Of a stretch of DNA of 64,000 nt, positions 25,902 through 33,048 are shown piece after piece. Location of the stretch: the NCBI GenBank assembly GCA_016124535.1, contig WGNK01000003.1, positions 412,001 to 476,000 on the forward strand, given 5' to 3'. The position numbers and the translations under genes are program-made. The DNA comes from Azospirillum sp. (GTDB taxonomy: Bacteria; Pseudomonadota; Alphaproteobacteria; Azospirillales; Azospirillaceae). The notes beneath the pieces were generated by a model that worked only from the letters and a program-made list of their open reading frames with translations, was not told the origin of the DNA and ran no database searches. The stretch's first letter is position 1; every line of letters begins with the position of its first letter.

Positions 25902-27458
25902 TCACTCGGCAGCCGCCCCGAGCACGGGGCGTTCGAAGTCCTCGGGGAAATGGGTCAAGGCGCTTTGCACGGGCAGCGGCGTCAGCCCGCCCATGGCGCA
26001 CAGCGAAGCGTCGGTCATCAGCTGGCACAACTCGTCGAGGACGACCCGGTTCTCCGTCCGCGCCTGGCCGGCGACGATGCGGTCGATCACCTCGACCCCG
26101 CGCACGGCACCGATTCGGCAGGGCGTACATTTGCCGCAGCTTTCCCGGGCGCAGAACGCAAAGGCGAAGCGCGCCTGGGCGGCCATGTCGACCGTGTCGT
26201 CGAACACAACGACGCCGCCATGGCCGAGCAGCCCCTTGGCCGCGGCCAGTGCCTCGTAGTCGAGCGGTGTGTCGAGCAGCGAGTCCGGCAGATAGGCGCC
26301 GAGCGGTCCGCCGACCTGAACCGCGCGCACCGGCCGGCCCGAACGGGTGCCACCGCCGATGCCGTAGACCACCTCGCGCAGGGACAGCCCGAACGGCAGT
26401 TCATAGAGCCCGCCGCGCTTGACATTGCCGCCCAGTTGCAAGGTCAGGGTCCCCCGCGACCGGCCGGTGCCGAGCCCGGCATAGCCGGCGGCGCCATCGG
26501 CCAGAATATGGCTCACCGCCGCCAGGGTCAGCACGTTATTGACCAGAGTCGGCTGGCCGAACAGTCCGGCGACCGCCGGCAGCGGTGGTTTTGCCCGGAT
26601 CAGGCCGCGCCGACCCTCAAGACTTTCCAGCAGCGCGGTTTCCTCGCCGCAGATATAGGCGCCGGCACCCAGTCTGGCCTCGATCTCGAACCCGTATCCC
26701 GAGCCGGCGACCGAAGGCCCCAGCCAGCCGGCGGCGCGCGCGATCTCCAGGGCCCGGCTGAAGCAGCGGAATCCGTGGGGGTATTCGGAGCGGATGTAGA
26801 CAAACCCCTTGGCCGCCCCGACCGCCAGCCCGGCAATGATCATGCCCTCGATCAGCATGAACGGGTCGCCTTCGAGAACCAGGCGGTCGGCGAAGGTCCC
26901 CGAGTCGCCCTCGTCGGCGTTGCACACGACATATTTGCGGGCGCCGACCGCGCCGGCGACGGTGCGCCACTTAATTCCGGCCGGGAACCCGGCACCGCCG
27001 CGTCCGCGCAGGCCCGAGGCGGTGACCGCTTCGACGATCGCCGCCGGGGTCATCGCGAGGGCGCGACCCAGCCCGCGCATGCCGCCGTTCTTTTGAAAGG
27101 CCTCGGGCGACAGCGGGTCATCAAGGCCGAGTCGCGACAAGGTCAATCGGGTCTGGCGGGACAGCCACGGGATTTCGGCACTGGGCCCCTGCGCCAGGGC
27201 ATGGCCGTGGCCCGCGAGGAAGCCGGCGTCGAACAGGGCGGAGATGTCGGTCACCGCCACCGGCCCGTAGGCGACCCGCCCATGGGCGGTCTCAACCTCG
27301 ACCAGCGGTTCGAGGAAGAACAGGCCACGCGAGCCGTTGCGCACCAGCTCGATCGCCACCCCGCGCTGCGCCGCTTCGGCGGCGATGGCGCGGGCGACCC
27401 GGTCGGCGCCGACCGAAAGGGCGGCGGAATCGCCCGGAACATAGACCCGCGGGATCAC
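25902..27458 (-). CDS. fdsB: NAD-dependent formate dehydrogenase beta subunit
   Basis: A 518-residue NADH-side subunit homologous to complex I NuoF, with an N-terminal thioredoxin-like part (about 1-110). The FMN/NAD site (GRGGAGFPAGIKW, then EGDSGTFADR) and GAYICGEETALLESLEG are intact, as is the [4Fe-4S] motif ESCGKCTPCRIG near residue 435. It passes formate electrons to NAD+. It starts with a GTG whose last bases overlap the fdsG stop (GTGA), so translation is coupled. Confidence 0.95.
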   Translation of the reverse strand: MIPRVYVPGDSAALSVGADRVARAIAAEAAQRGVAIELVRNGSRGLFFLEPLVEVETAHGRVAYGPVAVTDISALFDAGFLAGHGHALAQGPSAEIPWLSRQTRLTLSRLGLDDPLSPEAFQKNGGMRGLGRALAMTPAAIVEAVTASGLRGRGGAGFPAGIKWRTVAGAVGARKYVVCNADEGDSGTFADRLVLEGDPFMLIEGMIIAGLAVGAAKGFVYIRSEYPHGFRCFSRALEIARAAGWLGPSVAGSGYGFEIEARLGAGAYICGEETALLESLEGRRGLIRAKPPLPAVAGLFGQPTLVNNVLTLAAVSHILADGAAGYAGLGTGRSRGTLTLQLGGNVKRGGLYELPFGLSLREVVYGIGGGTRSGRPVRAVQVGGPLGAYLPDSLLDTPLDYEALAAAKGLLGHGGVVVFDDTVDMAAQARFAFAFCARESCGKCTPCRIGAVRGVEVIDRIVAGQARTENRVVLDELCQLMTDASLCAMGGLTPLPVQSALTHFPEDFERPVLGAAAE

Positions 27459-27937
27459 GCCGGCCCCCCGGTGAGATCGGCGACCAGCCAGTCGAGCAAA
27501 CCAGCATCGGCGCGGCCGACCGGTTCGCCATCGACCAGCAGCGCCGGCCCCAGCGCGCAATTGCCCAGGCAGTACACCTCGTCGACCGTGAGCGCGCCAT
27601 CCGCAGTGGTCGAGCCAACCGCGATGCCATGGCGGCGATCCAGATGGGCCACCAGGGTTTCGCAGCCGCAGGCTTGGCAGGCTTCGGCGCGGCACAGTTG
27701 CAGCCGATGGCGGCCGGGCGGCGCTGTGCGGAAATCGTGGTAGAAGGCGATCGTACCGGTGACTTCGGCGCGCGACAAACCAAGCGCTTCGGCGACCAGC
27801 GGCACCGCGCGGCGATCGACATAACCGAAGGTGTCCTGCAGGGCCTGCAGAATCGGCAGGGCCGCGCCTTCGAGCGGTGCCAGATCCGCGATGATCCTGC
27901 GCGCCCGCGTTTCATCCCAGTGAGCCGGCCGGTTCAC
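27455..27937 (-). CDS. fdsG: NAD-dependent formate dehydrogenase gamma subunit
   Basis: A 160-residue NuoE-like subunit with a C-terminal thioredoxin-fold [2Fe-2S] domain. The four cluster cysteines are in CRAEAC-x-ACG and CLGNC. The N-terminal helices (ILQALQDTFGYVDRRAVPLV) are typical. It is the first gene of fdsGBA-D. The start is a GTG with a strong GGGAGGG about 7 bases upstream. The promoter region contains a palindrome over the -10 box, described separately. Confidence 0.93.
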   Translation of the reverse strand: MNRPAHWDETRARRIIADLAPLEGAALPILQALQDTFGYVDRRAVPLVAEALGLSRAEVTGTIAFYHDFRTAPPGRHRLQLCRAEACQACGCETLVAHLDRRHGIAVGSTTADGALTVDEVYCLGNCALGPALLVDGEPVGRADAGLLDWLVADLTGGPA

Positions 27938-27965
27938 GCATTCCCTCCCGACCTTTTTTTGAACT

Positions 27966-27980
27966 GGACCATTATAGTCC
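27966..27980 (-). promoter_or_regulatory. fds promoter -10 inside a palindromic operator
   Basis: On the minus strand the sequence GGACTATAATGGTCC has arms GGAC/GTCC flanking a perfect TATAAT, placed 29-43 bases before the fdsG start. A regulator bound here would cover the -10 box and repress. The arm and spacing style resembles Rrf2/IscR-type sites, but the family is inference. The site also lies 165 bases before the divergent ohr gene. Confidence 0.6.
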
Positions 27981-28083
27981 TATTGCCCGCGGTTTCGCCA
28001 CGACGGTTCGAGTCTGTTCGTCGATGGCAGCCATCGCCCCGACGCGCGCCGCGGCGGGCCTGCCCGGATATATACCGGAGAGC

Positions 28084-28102
28084 CGGCGGCGCTGCGCCGC
28101 CG
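28084..28102. repeat. GC-rich hairpin upstream of ohr
   Basis: CGGCGGCG-CTG-CGCCGCCG forms a perfect 8-bp stem with a 3-base loop, 43 bases before the ohr start. It may be an mRNA leader structure or a remnant terminator; no T-run follows. Confidence 0.45.
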
Positions 28103-28144
28103 CCTGCCGGTTGATAGGCACAAAAATACAAGGGGGACAGTGAG

Positions 28145-28567
28145 ATGGCGATTGCTTACACGACACGGGCGACCGCGACCGGCGGCCGCGATGGCCGCTC
28201 GATCAGTGAGGACGGTGTCCTCGACGTCAAATTGGCGGTGCCTAAGGAATTGGGCGGATCGGGCGGTGCCGCGACCAACCCCGAGCAGCTGTTTGCCGCC
28301 GGGTATTCCGCCTGCTTCCTGGGCGCGCTCAAATTCGTTGCCGGCAAGGAGAAGATCAAAATCCCCGACGATGCTACGGTGACTGCCGCGGTCGGGATCG
28401 GCCCGCGCGACGACGGCACCGGATTCGGCCTCGCGGTGACGCTTGAAATCAAGCTGCCCGGCCTCGACTCGGCGCTGGCGCAAGCCCTGGCCGACAAGGC
28501 CGATATCGTCTGCCCCTATTCCCATGCGACCCGCGGCAATATCGAGGTCCGCCGGGCCGTGGTGTAG
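28145..28567 (+). CDS. ohr: Organic hydroperoxide resistance protein (Ohr/OsmC)
   Basis: A 140-residue Ohr-type thiol peroxidase that reduces organic hydroperoxides. The two reactive cysteines are in the expected motifs: YSACFLGAL (peroxidatic) and IVCPYSHATRGN (resolving). NPEQLFAAGYSAC and the C-terminal N-EVRRAV are family-typical. GGGGACAGTGAG precedes the ATG. No OhrR gene is adjacent. It is divergent from the formate dehydrogenase operon. Confidence 0.93.
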   Translation: MAIAYTTRATATGGRDGRSISEDGVLDVKLAVPKELGGSGGAATNPEQLFAAGYSACFLGALKFVAGKEKIKIPDDATVTAAVGIGPRDDGTGFGLAVTLEIKLPGLDSALAQALADKADIVCPYSHATRGNIEVRRAVV

Positions 28568-28613
28568 CCGTCGGGCCGTGGCGGCCGCCCCGGGGCCAGG
28601 GCGGCCGCGCGGC

Positions 28614-29198
28614 TTACGGCGCCGAGACTTCCGGTAGCGAGTCACACAGCGCCCGGACCGCGGCCTGATCGAGCGCTGCCAGTCCGGCATTTTCCGGGAA
28701 CGCGCTCGTCAACGCGTTCCCCATGACGGCGCCGAGCCGGTAAACCCGGCAGCGTTCGGCCAGCGTCGAACCGGTGGCGTGGTCAAGTCCGGCGCTGAGC
28801 GGCGCACATCCGGCAACGGAACCCACTCCGAGCATCGCCGCGAGCACCGCCGCGGCCGGTGCGGCTCCCGGCGGCAGTCCGCCGTCCCGGTCGTTCCGGG
28901 CATCCCCGCTCCCGGTGCCGTACTGGTGTGCTGCCGCCAGGTTTTCCAGTTCGGTCAAGGCCGCGGCAGATCCCTCGGCGCGATAGGTGCGGATCACCCG
29001 GACCAGATTGGCCGCCTTGCCCCAATTGCCGGCGACCACTTGTACCGCGTCGTGCAGGGTGGTGCTGAGCCGGGCCAACCCGGCCAGATCGAACAACGCC
29101 GCAGTCTGGGCGAGCAGGCCGGCCACCGCGAAGGCCAGAGTGACCAGGGCACCGAGATGGCTGGTCACCCAGTCGAAAAATGCGAGTGCATGCGCCAT
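28614..29198 (-). CDS. Membrane-anchored hypothetical protein
   Basis: A 194-residue protein I do not recognise. A strong hydrophobic helix at about residues 13-38 (LGALVTLAFAVAGLLAQTAAL) suggests membrane anchoring. The middle is helical with a Tyr/Arg-rich turn, followed by an Asp/Gly-rich linker, a second hydrophobic Ala/Gly segment near residue 115-135, and Cys residues at about 132, 150 and 186. The ATG has GAGGTGAA upstream. Directly before it lies a leader with a start-codon hairpin and an intrinsic terminator (29217-29292), so its expression is probably conditional. Confidence 0.55.
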   Translation of the reverse strand: MAHALAFFDWVTSHLGALVTLAFAVAGLLAQTAALFDLAGLARLSTTLHDAVQVVAGNWGKAANLVRVIRTYRAEGSAAALTELENLAAAHQYGTGSGDARNDRDGGLPPGAAPAAAVLAAMLGVGSVAGCAPLSAGLDHATGSTLAERCRVYRLGAVMGNALTSAFPENAGLAALDQAAVRALCDSLPEVSAP

Positions 29199-29216
29199 GA
29201 TGGTTCACCTCACCAT

Positions 29217-29240
29217 AAAAAAAGCCGCCCGGAGGCGGCT
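29217..29240 (-). terminator. Intrinsic terminator in leader of membrane gene
   Basis: On the minus strand the stem AGCCGCC/GGCGGCT with a four-base loop is followed directly by a run of seven T. It is 18 bases upstream of the next gene's ATG, so it works either as an attenuator of that gene or as the 3' end of a small RNA. Confidence 0.8.
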
Positions 29241-29292
29241 GGCTGACGAACGGATTTTTGCGGAGGAGACGAGGGCATAGCTCGCCCTCATC
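29217..29292 (-). ncRNA. Candidate leader RNA / attenuator with 22-codon ORF
   Basis: Reading the minus strand: a 9-bp hairpin (29268-29292, one G-T pair) with the loop GAGCTAT holds the start of an ATG at 29278, whose ribosome binding sequence GAGGGCGAG lies in the stem. The 22-codon frame from that ATG runs through the terminator at 29223-29240 and its T-run and stops at 29210, 12 bases before the downstream start. Translation of the leader would disrupt the terminator, which is attenuation logic. A short small RNA ending at the T-run is the alternative. This is inferred from structure only. Confidence 0.45.
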
Positions 29293-29396
29293 TATGGGTT
29301 TTTTTTCATATTTCCGGCAAAAAGTCAAGAAAAGCCGGGGTGCGCGATAAGATTCTGGATATGGGATGACGTATCGGAAAAAATACCCCAGAAAGC

Positions 29397-30425
29397 TCAG
29401 GATGATGCGGGCAGCCAACCGGTGGTCAGCAGGATTTTACCGATGTGCCGGCTGCTCTCCATCAGGGCATGGGCCTCGGCGGCGCGCTCCAGGGGAAAGC
29501 TGGTATGGATGACCGGGCGGACCGTCCCGGCGGCGATCAGCGGCCACACTTGGTCGAGCACGGCGGCGGCGATGGCGCCCTTGTCGGCGACCGGGCGCGC
29601 GCGCAGGGTCGAGCCGGTCAGGGTCAGGCGCTTCAGCATGACCGAGCGCAGGTTGAAGGTCGCGCGCGAGCCGCTCATCACCGCGACGCTGAGGTGGCGG
29701 CCCTCGACCGCCAGCAGGTCGACATTGCGGTCGAGATAGTCCGGCCCGACGATGTCGAGCACGACATCGACGCCGCGACCGCCGGTCAGGCCCTTGACCA
29801 CGGCGACGAAATCTTCGGTGTGGTAGTCGATTGCGCGTTCCGCCCCCAGCTCCTCGCAGACCCGGCATTTCTCGGTCGAACCGGCGGTGGCGAAGACGCG
29901 GGCGCCGAACGCGCGGGCCAGTTGAATCGCGGTGGTGCCGATGCCGCTGGAGCCGCCGTGGATCAGCACGCTCTCGCCCGGCTGCAGGCGGCCGCGCTGG
30001 AACAGGTTGGTCCAGACCGTGAAAAAGGTCTCGGGCAGGCCCGCGGCGTCGATCAGGGGCAGCGGGACCGGTATCGGCAGCACCTGGGGCGCCGGCGCCA
30101 CGCAGTACTCGGCATAGCCACCGCCGGCCAATAGAGCGCACACCTCCTGGCCGATCTGCCAATCGGTGACGCCGGCACCCAGCGCGGCGACGATTCCGGA
30201 AACCTCCAGGCCGGGGAGGTCGCTGGCACCGGGCGGCGGATCGTATTTACCGAGCCGCTGCAGAACATCAGGCCGGTTGACCCCCGCGGCGGCGACCCGG
30301 ATCAAGACCTCGTTCGGGCCTGGCTGGGGCACCGGCCGACGGGCCGGCCGCAGCACCTCGGGAGCACCGGGATGGGTGATCTCGATTGCGGTCATCTCCT
30401 GGGCCGCAGTCATCTCTTGGGGCAT
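29397..30425 (-). CDS. NAD(P)H quinone oxidoreductase (PIG3/zeta-crystallin type)
   Basis: A 342-residue medium-chain dehydrogenase without zinc ligands. Signatures are AAGVNRPDVLQRLGKYDPPPG, LPGLEVSGIV, LPETFFTVWTNLFQRG and the Rossmann motif VLIHGGSSGIGTTAIQLA, with AGSTEKCRVCEELGAERAIDY as in the PIG3 family. It probably reduces quinones with NADPH. The first 13 residues contain a QEMTA duplication from an 18-bp repeat, giving three possible Met starts; the first has AGAGGAAA upstream. It is divergent from the DUF1192 gene, an arrangement common in alphaproteobacteria. Confidence 0.88.
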   Translation of the reverse strand: MPQEMTAAQEMTAIEITHPGAPEVLRPARRPVPQPGPNEVLIRVAAAGVNRPDVLQRLGKYDPPPGASDLPGLEVSGIVAALGAGVTDWQIGQEVCALLAGGGYAEYCVAPAPQVLPIPVPLPLIDAAGLPETFFTVWTNLFQRGRLQPGESVLIHGGSSGIGTTAIQLARAFGARVFATAGSTEKCRVCEELGAERAIDYHTEDFVAVVKGLTGGRGVDVVLDIVGPDYLDRNVDLLAVEGRHLSVAVMSGSRATFNLRSVMLKRLTLTGSTLRARPVADKGAIAAAVLDQVWPLIAAGTVRPVIHTSFPLERAAEAHALMESSRHIGKILLTTGWLPASS

Positions 30426-30496
30426 GGTTTCCTCTTCCGGCCGGTCATCGAATCGGGATAATCGGGGCTGCCTGTTGCCGCAAGGAGCCTCGTGCC

Positions 30497-30685
30497 ATGG
30501 CGATCGACCTCGACGAGTTGGAACCGCGCAAGGCCAAGCCGGTGCTCAAGGATCTGACCACCCTGGGCGTCGCCGAACTTGAGCACTATATCGCCGGACT
30601 TCAGGCCGAAATCGAGCGGGCGCAGGCGATGATCAAGGCCAAACAGGCGCAACGCAGCAGTGCCGAGTCGTTTTTCAAACGCTGA
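30497..30685 (+). CDS. DUF1192 family small protein
   Basis: A 62-residue protein with the DUF1192 pattern: DLDELEPRKAKPVLKDL, then L-ELEHYIAGLQAEIERAQ and K-RSSAESFFKR at the end. The second half is a coiled-coil-like helix. AAGGAG lies 10 bases before the ATG. The function is unknown in the literature as I know it. It is divergent from the quinone oxidoreductase and convergent with tatC. Confidence 0.85.
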   Translation: MAIDLDELEPRKAKPVLKDLTTLGVAELEHYIAGLQAEIERAQAMIKAKQAQRSSAESFFKR

Positions 30686-30723
30686 TCCCGCGCCGACGCC
30701 GGCAGCGGTCAGGTCGGCAGCGG

Positions 30724-31530
30724 TCAGGAGGGCTCGTTCCCTTCGGCTGCGCGGTCGGCGGCTTCGCGGCGGCCGCGGCTGTGTTCGACCCAGCGTGCCA
30801 TCCAGATCGAAACCTCGTAGAGCAGCAGCAGCGGCAGTGCCAGGGACAGCTGGCTGATCACGTCGGGCGGGGTCAGCACCGCGGCGGCGATGAACACGAT
30901 GACGATGGCGTAGCGACGGCGGCGCACCAGGTCGGCGGAGGTAATCAGGCCGACTCGCGCCAGCAGGGTCAGCAGCACCGGCAGTTGGAAGGCGATGCCG
31001 AAGGCAAAGATCAGAGTCATCACCAGCGACAGATATTCGCCGACCCGGCCCTCGAACTGGACCGGCAGGGCGTCGGGGCTGGTGGTGGCAATTTCGAATC
31101 CGAGAAAGAACTGCCAGGCGAGCGGAAACACCATGTAGTAGACCAGCGCGCCGCCCAAAAAGAACAGCACCGGAGTTGCCAATAAAAATGGCAGAAACGC
31201 TTGCTTCTCGTGTTTATAGAGGCCGGGGGCGATGAACTTCCACAGCTGGTTGGCGATGATCGGGAAGCTGAGGAACGCACCGGCCCAGAATGCAACCTTG
31301 ACGTAGGTGAAGAACGCCTCGGTCAGTCCGGTATAAATCATCCGCCGGCCCTGTCCTTCCAGGATATGGGCGAGCGGACGCAATAAAAAGGAATAGATAT
31401 CGGCGGCGAAGAAATAGCAGATGATGAAGGCCACCAACAGCGCGGCGGTACTGTAGATCAGCCGATTGCGCAGTTCGATCAGGTGATCGATCAGCGGCAT
31501 CTTCACGTCGTCGGGCTGTGGTTCGGTCAT
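30724..31530 (-). CDS. tatC: Sec-independent protein translocase TatC
   Basis: A 268-residue inner-membrane receptor for twin-arginine signal peptides. Six transmembrane helices can be placed, and the N-terminal MPLIDHLIELRNRLIYS and the FW-GAFLSFPIIANQLWKFIAPGLY region are diagnostic, including the conserved Glu/Arg in HLIELRNR. The C-terminal tail is charged. It starts 6 bases after tatB, completing tatABC. Tat export is relevant to cofactor-containing periplasmic enzymes. Confidence 0.95.
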   Translation of the reverse strand: MTEPQPDDVKMPLIDHLIELRNRLIYSTAALLVAFIICYFFAADIYSFLLRPLAHILEGQGRRMIYTGLTEAFFTYVKVAFWAGAFLSFPIIANQLWKFIAPGLYKHEKQAFLPFLLATPVLFFLGGALVYYMVFPLAWQFFLGFEIATTSPDALPVQFEGRVGEYLSLVMTLIFAFGIAFQLPVLLTLLARVGLITSADLVRRRRYAIVIVFIAAAVLTPPDVISQLSLALPLLLLYEVSIWMARWVEHSRGRREAADRAAEGNEPS

Positions 31531-31536
31531 GATGAT

Positions 31537-32106
31537 TTAACCGACCCTGTCGGCGCCGGCCGACGGTACTGAAACGGTTTCGGCGCCGGCCGACGGTACT
31601 GAAACGGTTTCGGCGCCGGCCGACGGTCCTGAAATGGTTTCGGCGCCGGCCGACGGTACTGAAACGGTTTCGGCGCCGACCGACGGTGATAAGCCGGGGT
31701 CGGTGGCTGCCGGTGGCGCTGGCGCGGGCTCGGCGGAATGGGACCGGCCCATCGCCAGGGCTTCGAGTCTTGCCTTCGACGCGGCTTCGGCCTCCGGTGA
31801 GGGTGGACTCACCGGCGGTGCGACCGGGTCGAACGCCTGCTTCAGGGAGCCGGTCGGGTCGATGGTATTTTCGATCTGCTTGCCGAGATTGAAATCACGC
31901 GCCGCCATTGCCTGGTTCTTGATTTCGTCCAGTTCGGCCTCGCGCATCATGTCGTCGACGCCGCGCTGGAATTCGCGCGACAAGTTGCGCGCCCGGCGCA
32001 CCCATTTGCCGATTTCAAAGAGGACTTTGGGCAGTTCCCTGGGCCCGATGGCGATCAGCGCCACCACCGCGATGACGGCGATTTCCGACCAGCCGATATC
32101 GAACAT
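31537..32106 (-). CDS. tatB: Sec-independent protein translocase TatB
   Basis: A 189-residue protein with the TatB N-terminus MFDIGWSEIAVIAVVALIAIGP: a transmembrane helix, hinge Gly-Pro, then an amphipathic helix LPKVLFEIGKWVRRARNL. The C-terminal half is dispensable in the family and here consists of about 48 residues of a 10-residue repeat (SAGAETVSVP type) encoded by a 30-bp tandem array. TatB forms the substrate-receiving complex with TatC. It sits between tatA and tatC. Confidence 0.93.
   Translation of the reverse strand: MFDIGWSEIAVIAVVALIAIGPRELPKVLFEIGKWVRRARNLSREFQRGVDDMMREAELDEIKNQAMAARDFNLGKQIENTIDPTGSLKQAFDPVAPPVSPPSPEAEAASKARLEALAMGRSHSAEPAPAPPAATDPGLSPSVGAETVSVPSAGAETISGPSAGAETVSVPSAGAETVSVPSAGADRVG
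31552..31688. repeat. 30-bp tandem repeat x4.5 in tatB 3' end
   Basis: Four complete 30-bp copies (31552, 31582, 31612 and 31642) plus a decayed partial copy from 31672. Copies 1, 2 and 4 are identical, while copy 3 has a few substitutions, so the array is young or homogenised. It encodes the 10-residue repeat of the TatB tail and should vary in copy number without breaking the frame. Confidence 0.92.
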
Positions 32107-32168
32107 CGTGAACGAACCTCTCGGGGGAGGGATGCCGCGTCGGGTGCGCCAGGACGAGTAGGGACCGC

Positions 32169-32441
32169 TCAGCCCTTGGCCGTGCCGTCCTTGTGGCCGG
32201 CGGCGTCGGCGCCGGCCTGAGCACCGCCGGCCTGAGCACCGCCGACCCCGGCCGGGGTCGGCTCGGCGGTCAGGGTCTTGGGCGGGGTCTCGGCGGGCGC
32301 GTCGGCATCGTCTTTCAGCCCGGCCTTGAAGCTCTTCACGCCCTTTGCGATGTCGCCCATGACATTGGGCAGCTTGCCGGCGCCGAACAGGATCAGCACG
32401 ATCGCCAGAATCAGGATCACCTGCCAGATGCCGATGCTCAT
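32169..32441 (-). CDS. tatA: Sec-independent protein translocase TatA
   Basis: A 90-residue pore-forming subunit: SIGIWQVILILAIVLILFG transmembrane helix, the conserved FGAGKLP hinge, then the amphipathic helix VMGDIAKGVKSFKAGL. The tail is Pro/Gly/Ala-rich and includes a duplicated GGAQA segment from a 15-bp repeat. It is the first gene of tatABC on the minus strand; tatB begins 62 bases downstream. Confidence 0.95.
   Translation of the reverse strand: MSIGIWQVILILAIVLILFGAGKLPNVMGDIAKGVKSFKAGLKDDADAPAETPPKTLTAEPTPAGVGGAQAGGAQAGADAAGHKDGTAKG
32211..32240. repeat. 15-bp tandem duplication in tatA tail
   Basis: Two identical 15-bp copies of GCCGGCCTGAGCACC in the tatA 3' end encode the duplicated GGAQA of the disordered tail. 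Confidence 0.88.
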
Positions 32442-32623
32442 CCAAAATCACTCCGGTAAAGGAACGAAATGCGACCGTGCCGGAGCCGGTCGCTTCGGGC
32501 GGGGATCATGGCAGAAAGCCAGGTGAGCCGCAACCGGCGGCTCCGGTGGTATTCCTCGCGACTCCGGTGGAGGAGCCGAAGGCACCAAGCGGCGCCCGCG
32601 CCGTCTGAAATCCGAAGGGGAAT

Positions 32624-32699
32624 TGGTGGAGCCGAGGAGGATCGAACTCCCGACCTACGCATTGCGAACGCGTCGCTCTCCCAGCTGAGCTACGGCCCC
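32624..32699 (-). tRNA. tRNA-Ala (anticodon CGC)
   Basis: A 76-base cloverleaf on the minus strand. The acceptor GGGGCCG pairs with CGGCTCC (one G-T); the D arm is AGCTCAGCTGGGAGAGC; the anticodon stem ACGCG/TGCGT encloses the loop TTCGCAA, so the anticodon is CGC, reading GCG codons. The T arm is GGGAG-TTCGATC-CTCCT. CCA is encoded. The G3-T70 wobble pair is the alanine identity element. Confidence 0.96.
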
Positions 32700-32742
32700 A
32701 CGCCGACCGGTGCGCCGCCTTGGGCGCCCGACCACGCAGGGG

Positions 32743-32771
32743 ATAATGGAAACCCACGGCGGCGCTGTCAA
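32743..32771 (-). promoter_or_regulatory. Sigma70-type promoter of tRNA-Ala
   Basis: On the minus strand TTGACA (32771-32766), a 17-base spacer and CATTAT (32748-32743) form a near-consensus promoter about 45-70 bases before the tRNA. The -35 box overlaps the TGA stop codon of the upstream lipoprotein gene. Confidence 0.75.
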
Positions 32772-32977
32772 GAGCGCGTGGTCCGGGTACGACACGGATT
32801 ACTCTCTTCACAGCCGCGCCGGCAGTCGCGGTCGGGTCCGGGCGAGCCAATGGAGCACTGTTCGCGGCAGGCCGCTTCGCGGGTGTTGCACAAGAAATCG
32901 GCGCAGCCGGTCATCCCGCCGACCGCCAGAGCGCCGACCATCAATGCGAGGACGATCGACAGGGGCTTCCGAACCAT
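32768..32977 (-). CDS. Small Cys-rich lipoprotein
   Basis: A 69-residue protein with an N-terminal signal (MVRKPLSIVLALMVGALAVGG) ending in MTGC, a probable lipobox with Cys at residue 25. The mature part holds six further cysteines in pairs (FLCNTREAACREQC and DCRRGCEESNPC), which suggests disulfide cross-links in the cell envelope. The ATG has GAGGTCAA upstream. It lies downstream of the histidine kinase gene on the same strand. The function is unknown. Confidence 0.62.
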   Translation of the reverse strand: MVRKPLSIVLALMVGALAVGGMTGCADFLCNTREAACREQCSIGSPGPDRDCRRGCEESNPCRTRTTRS

Positions 32978-33048
32978 CGGCGTTGACCTCGGGCGTGGGG
33001 GACCGGGCTCGGTTTCCGGCGTCTCGTTCCGCCGGGCCGGCTTGGATA

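Noticed and set aside
24493..27743. Two plus-strand frames of about 590 codons opposite fdsA and fdsB
   Set aside because: Antisense to well-supported formate dehydrogenase genes; no motifs or ribosome binding sites.
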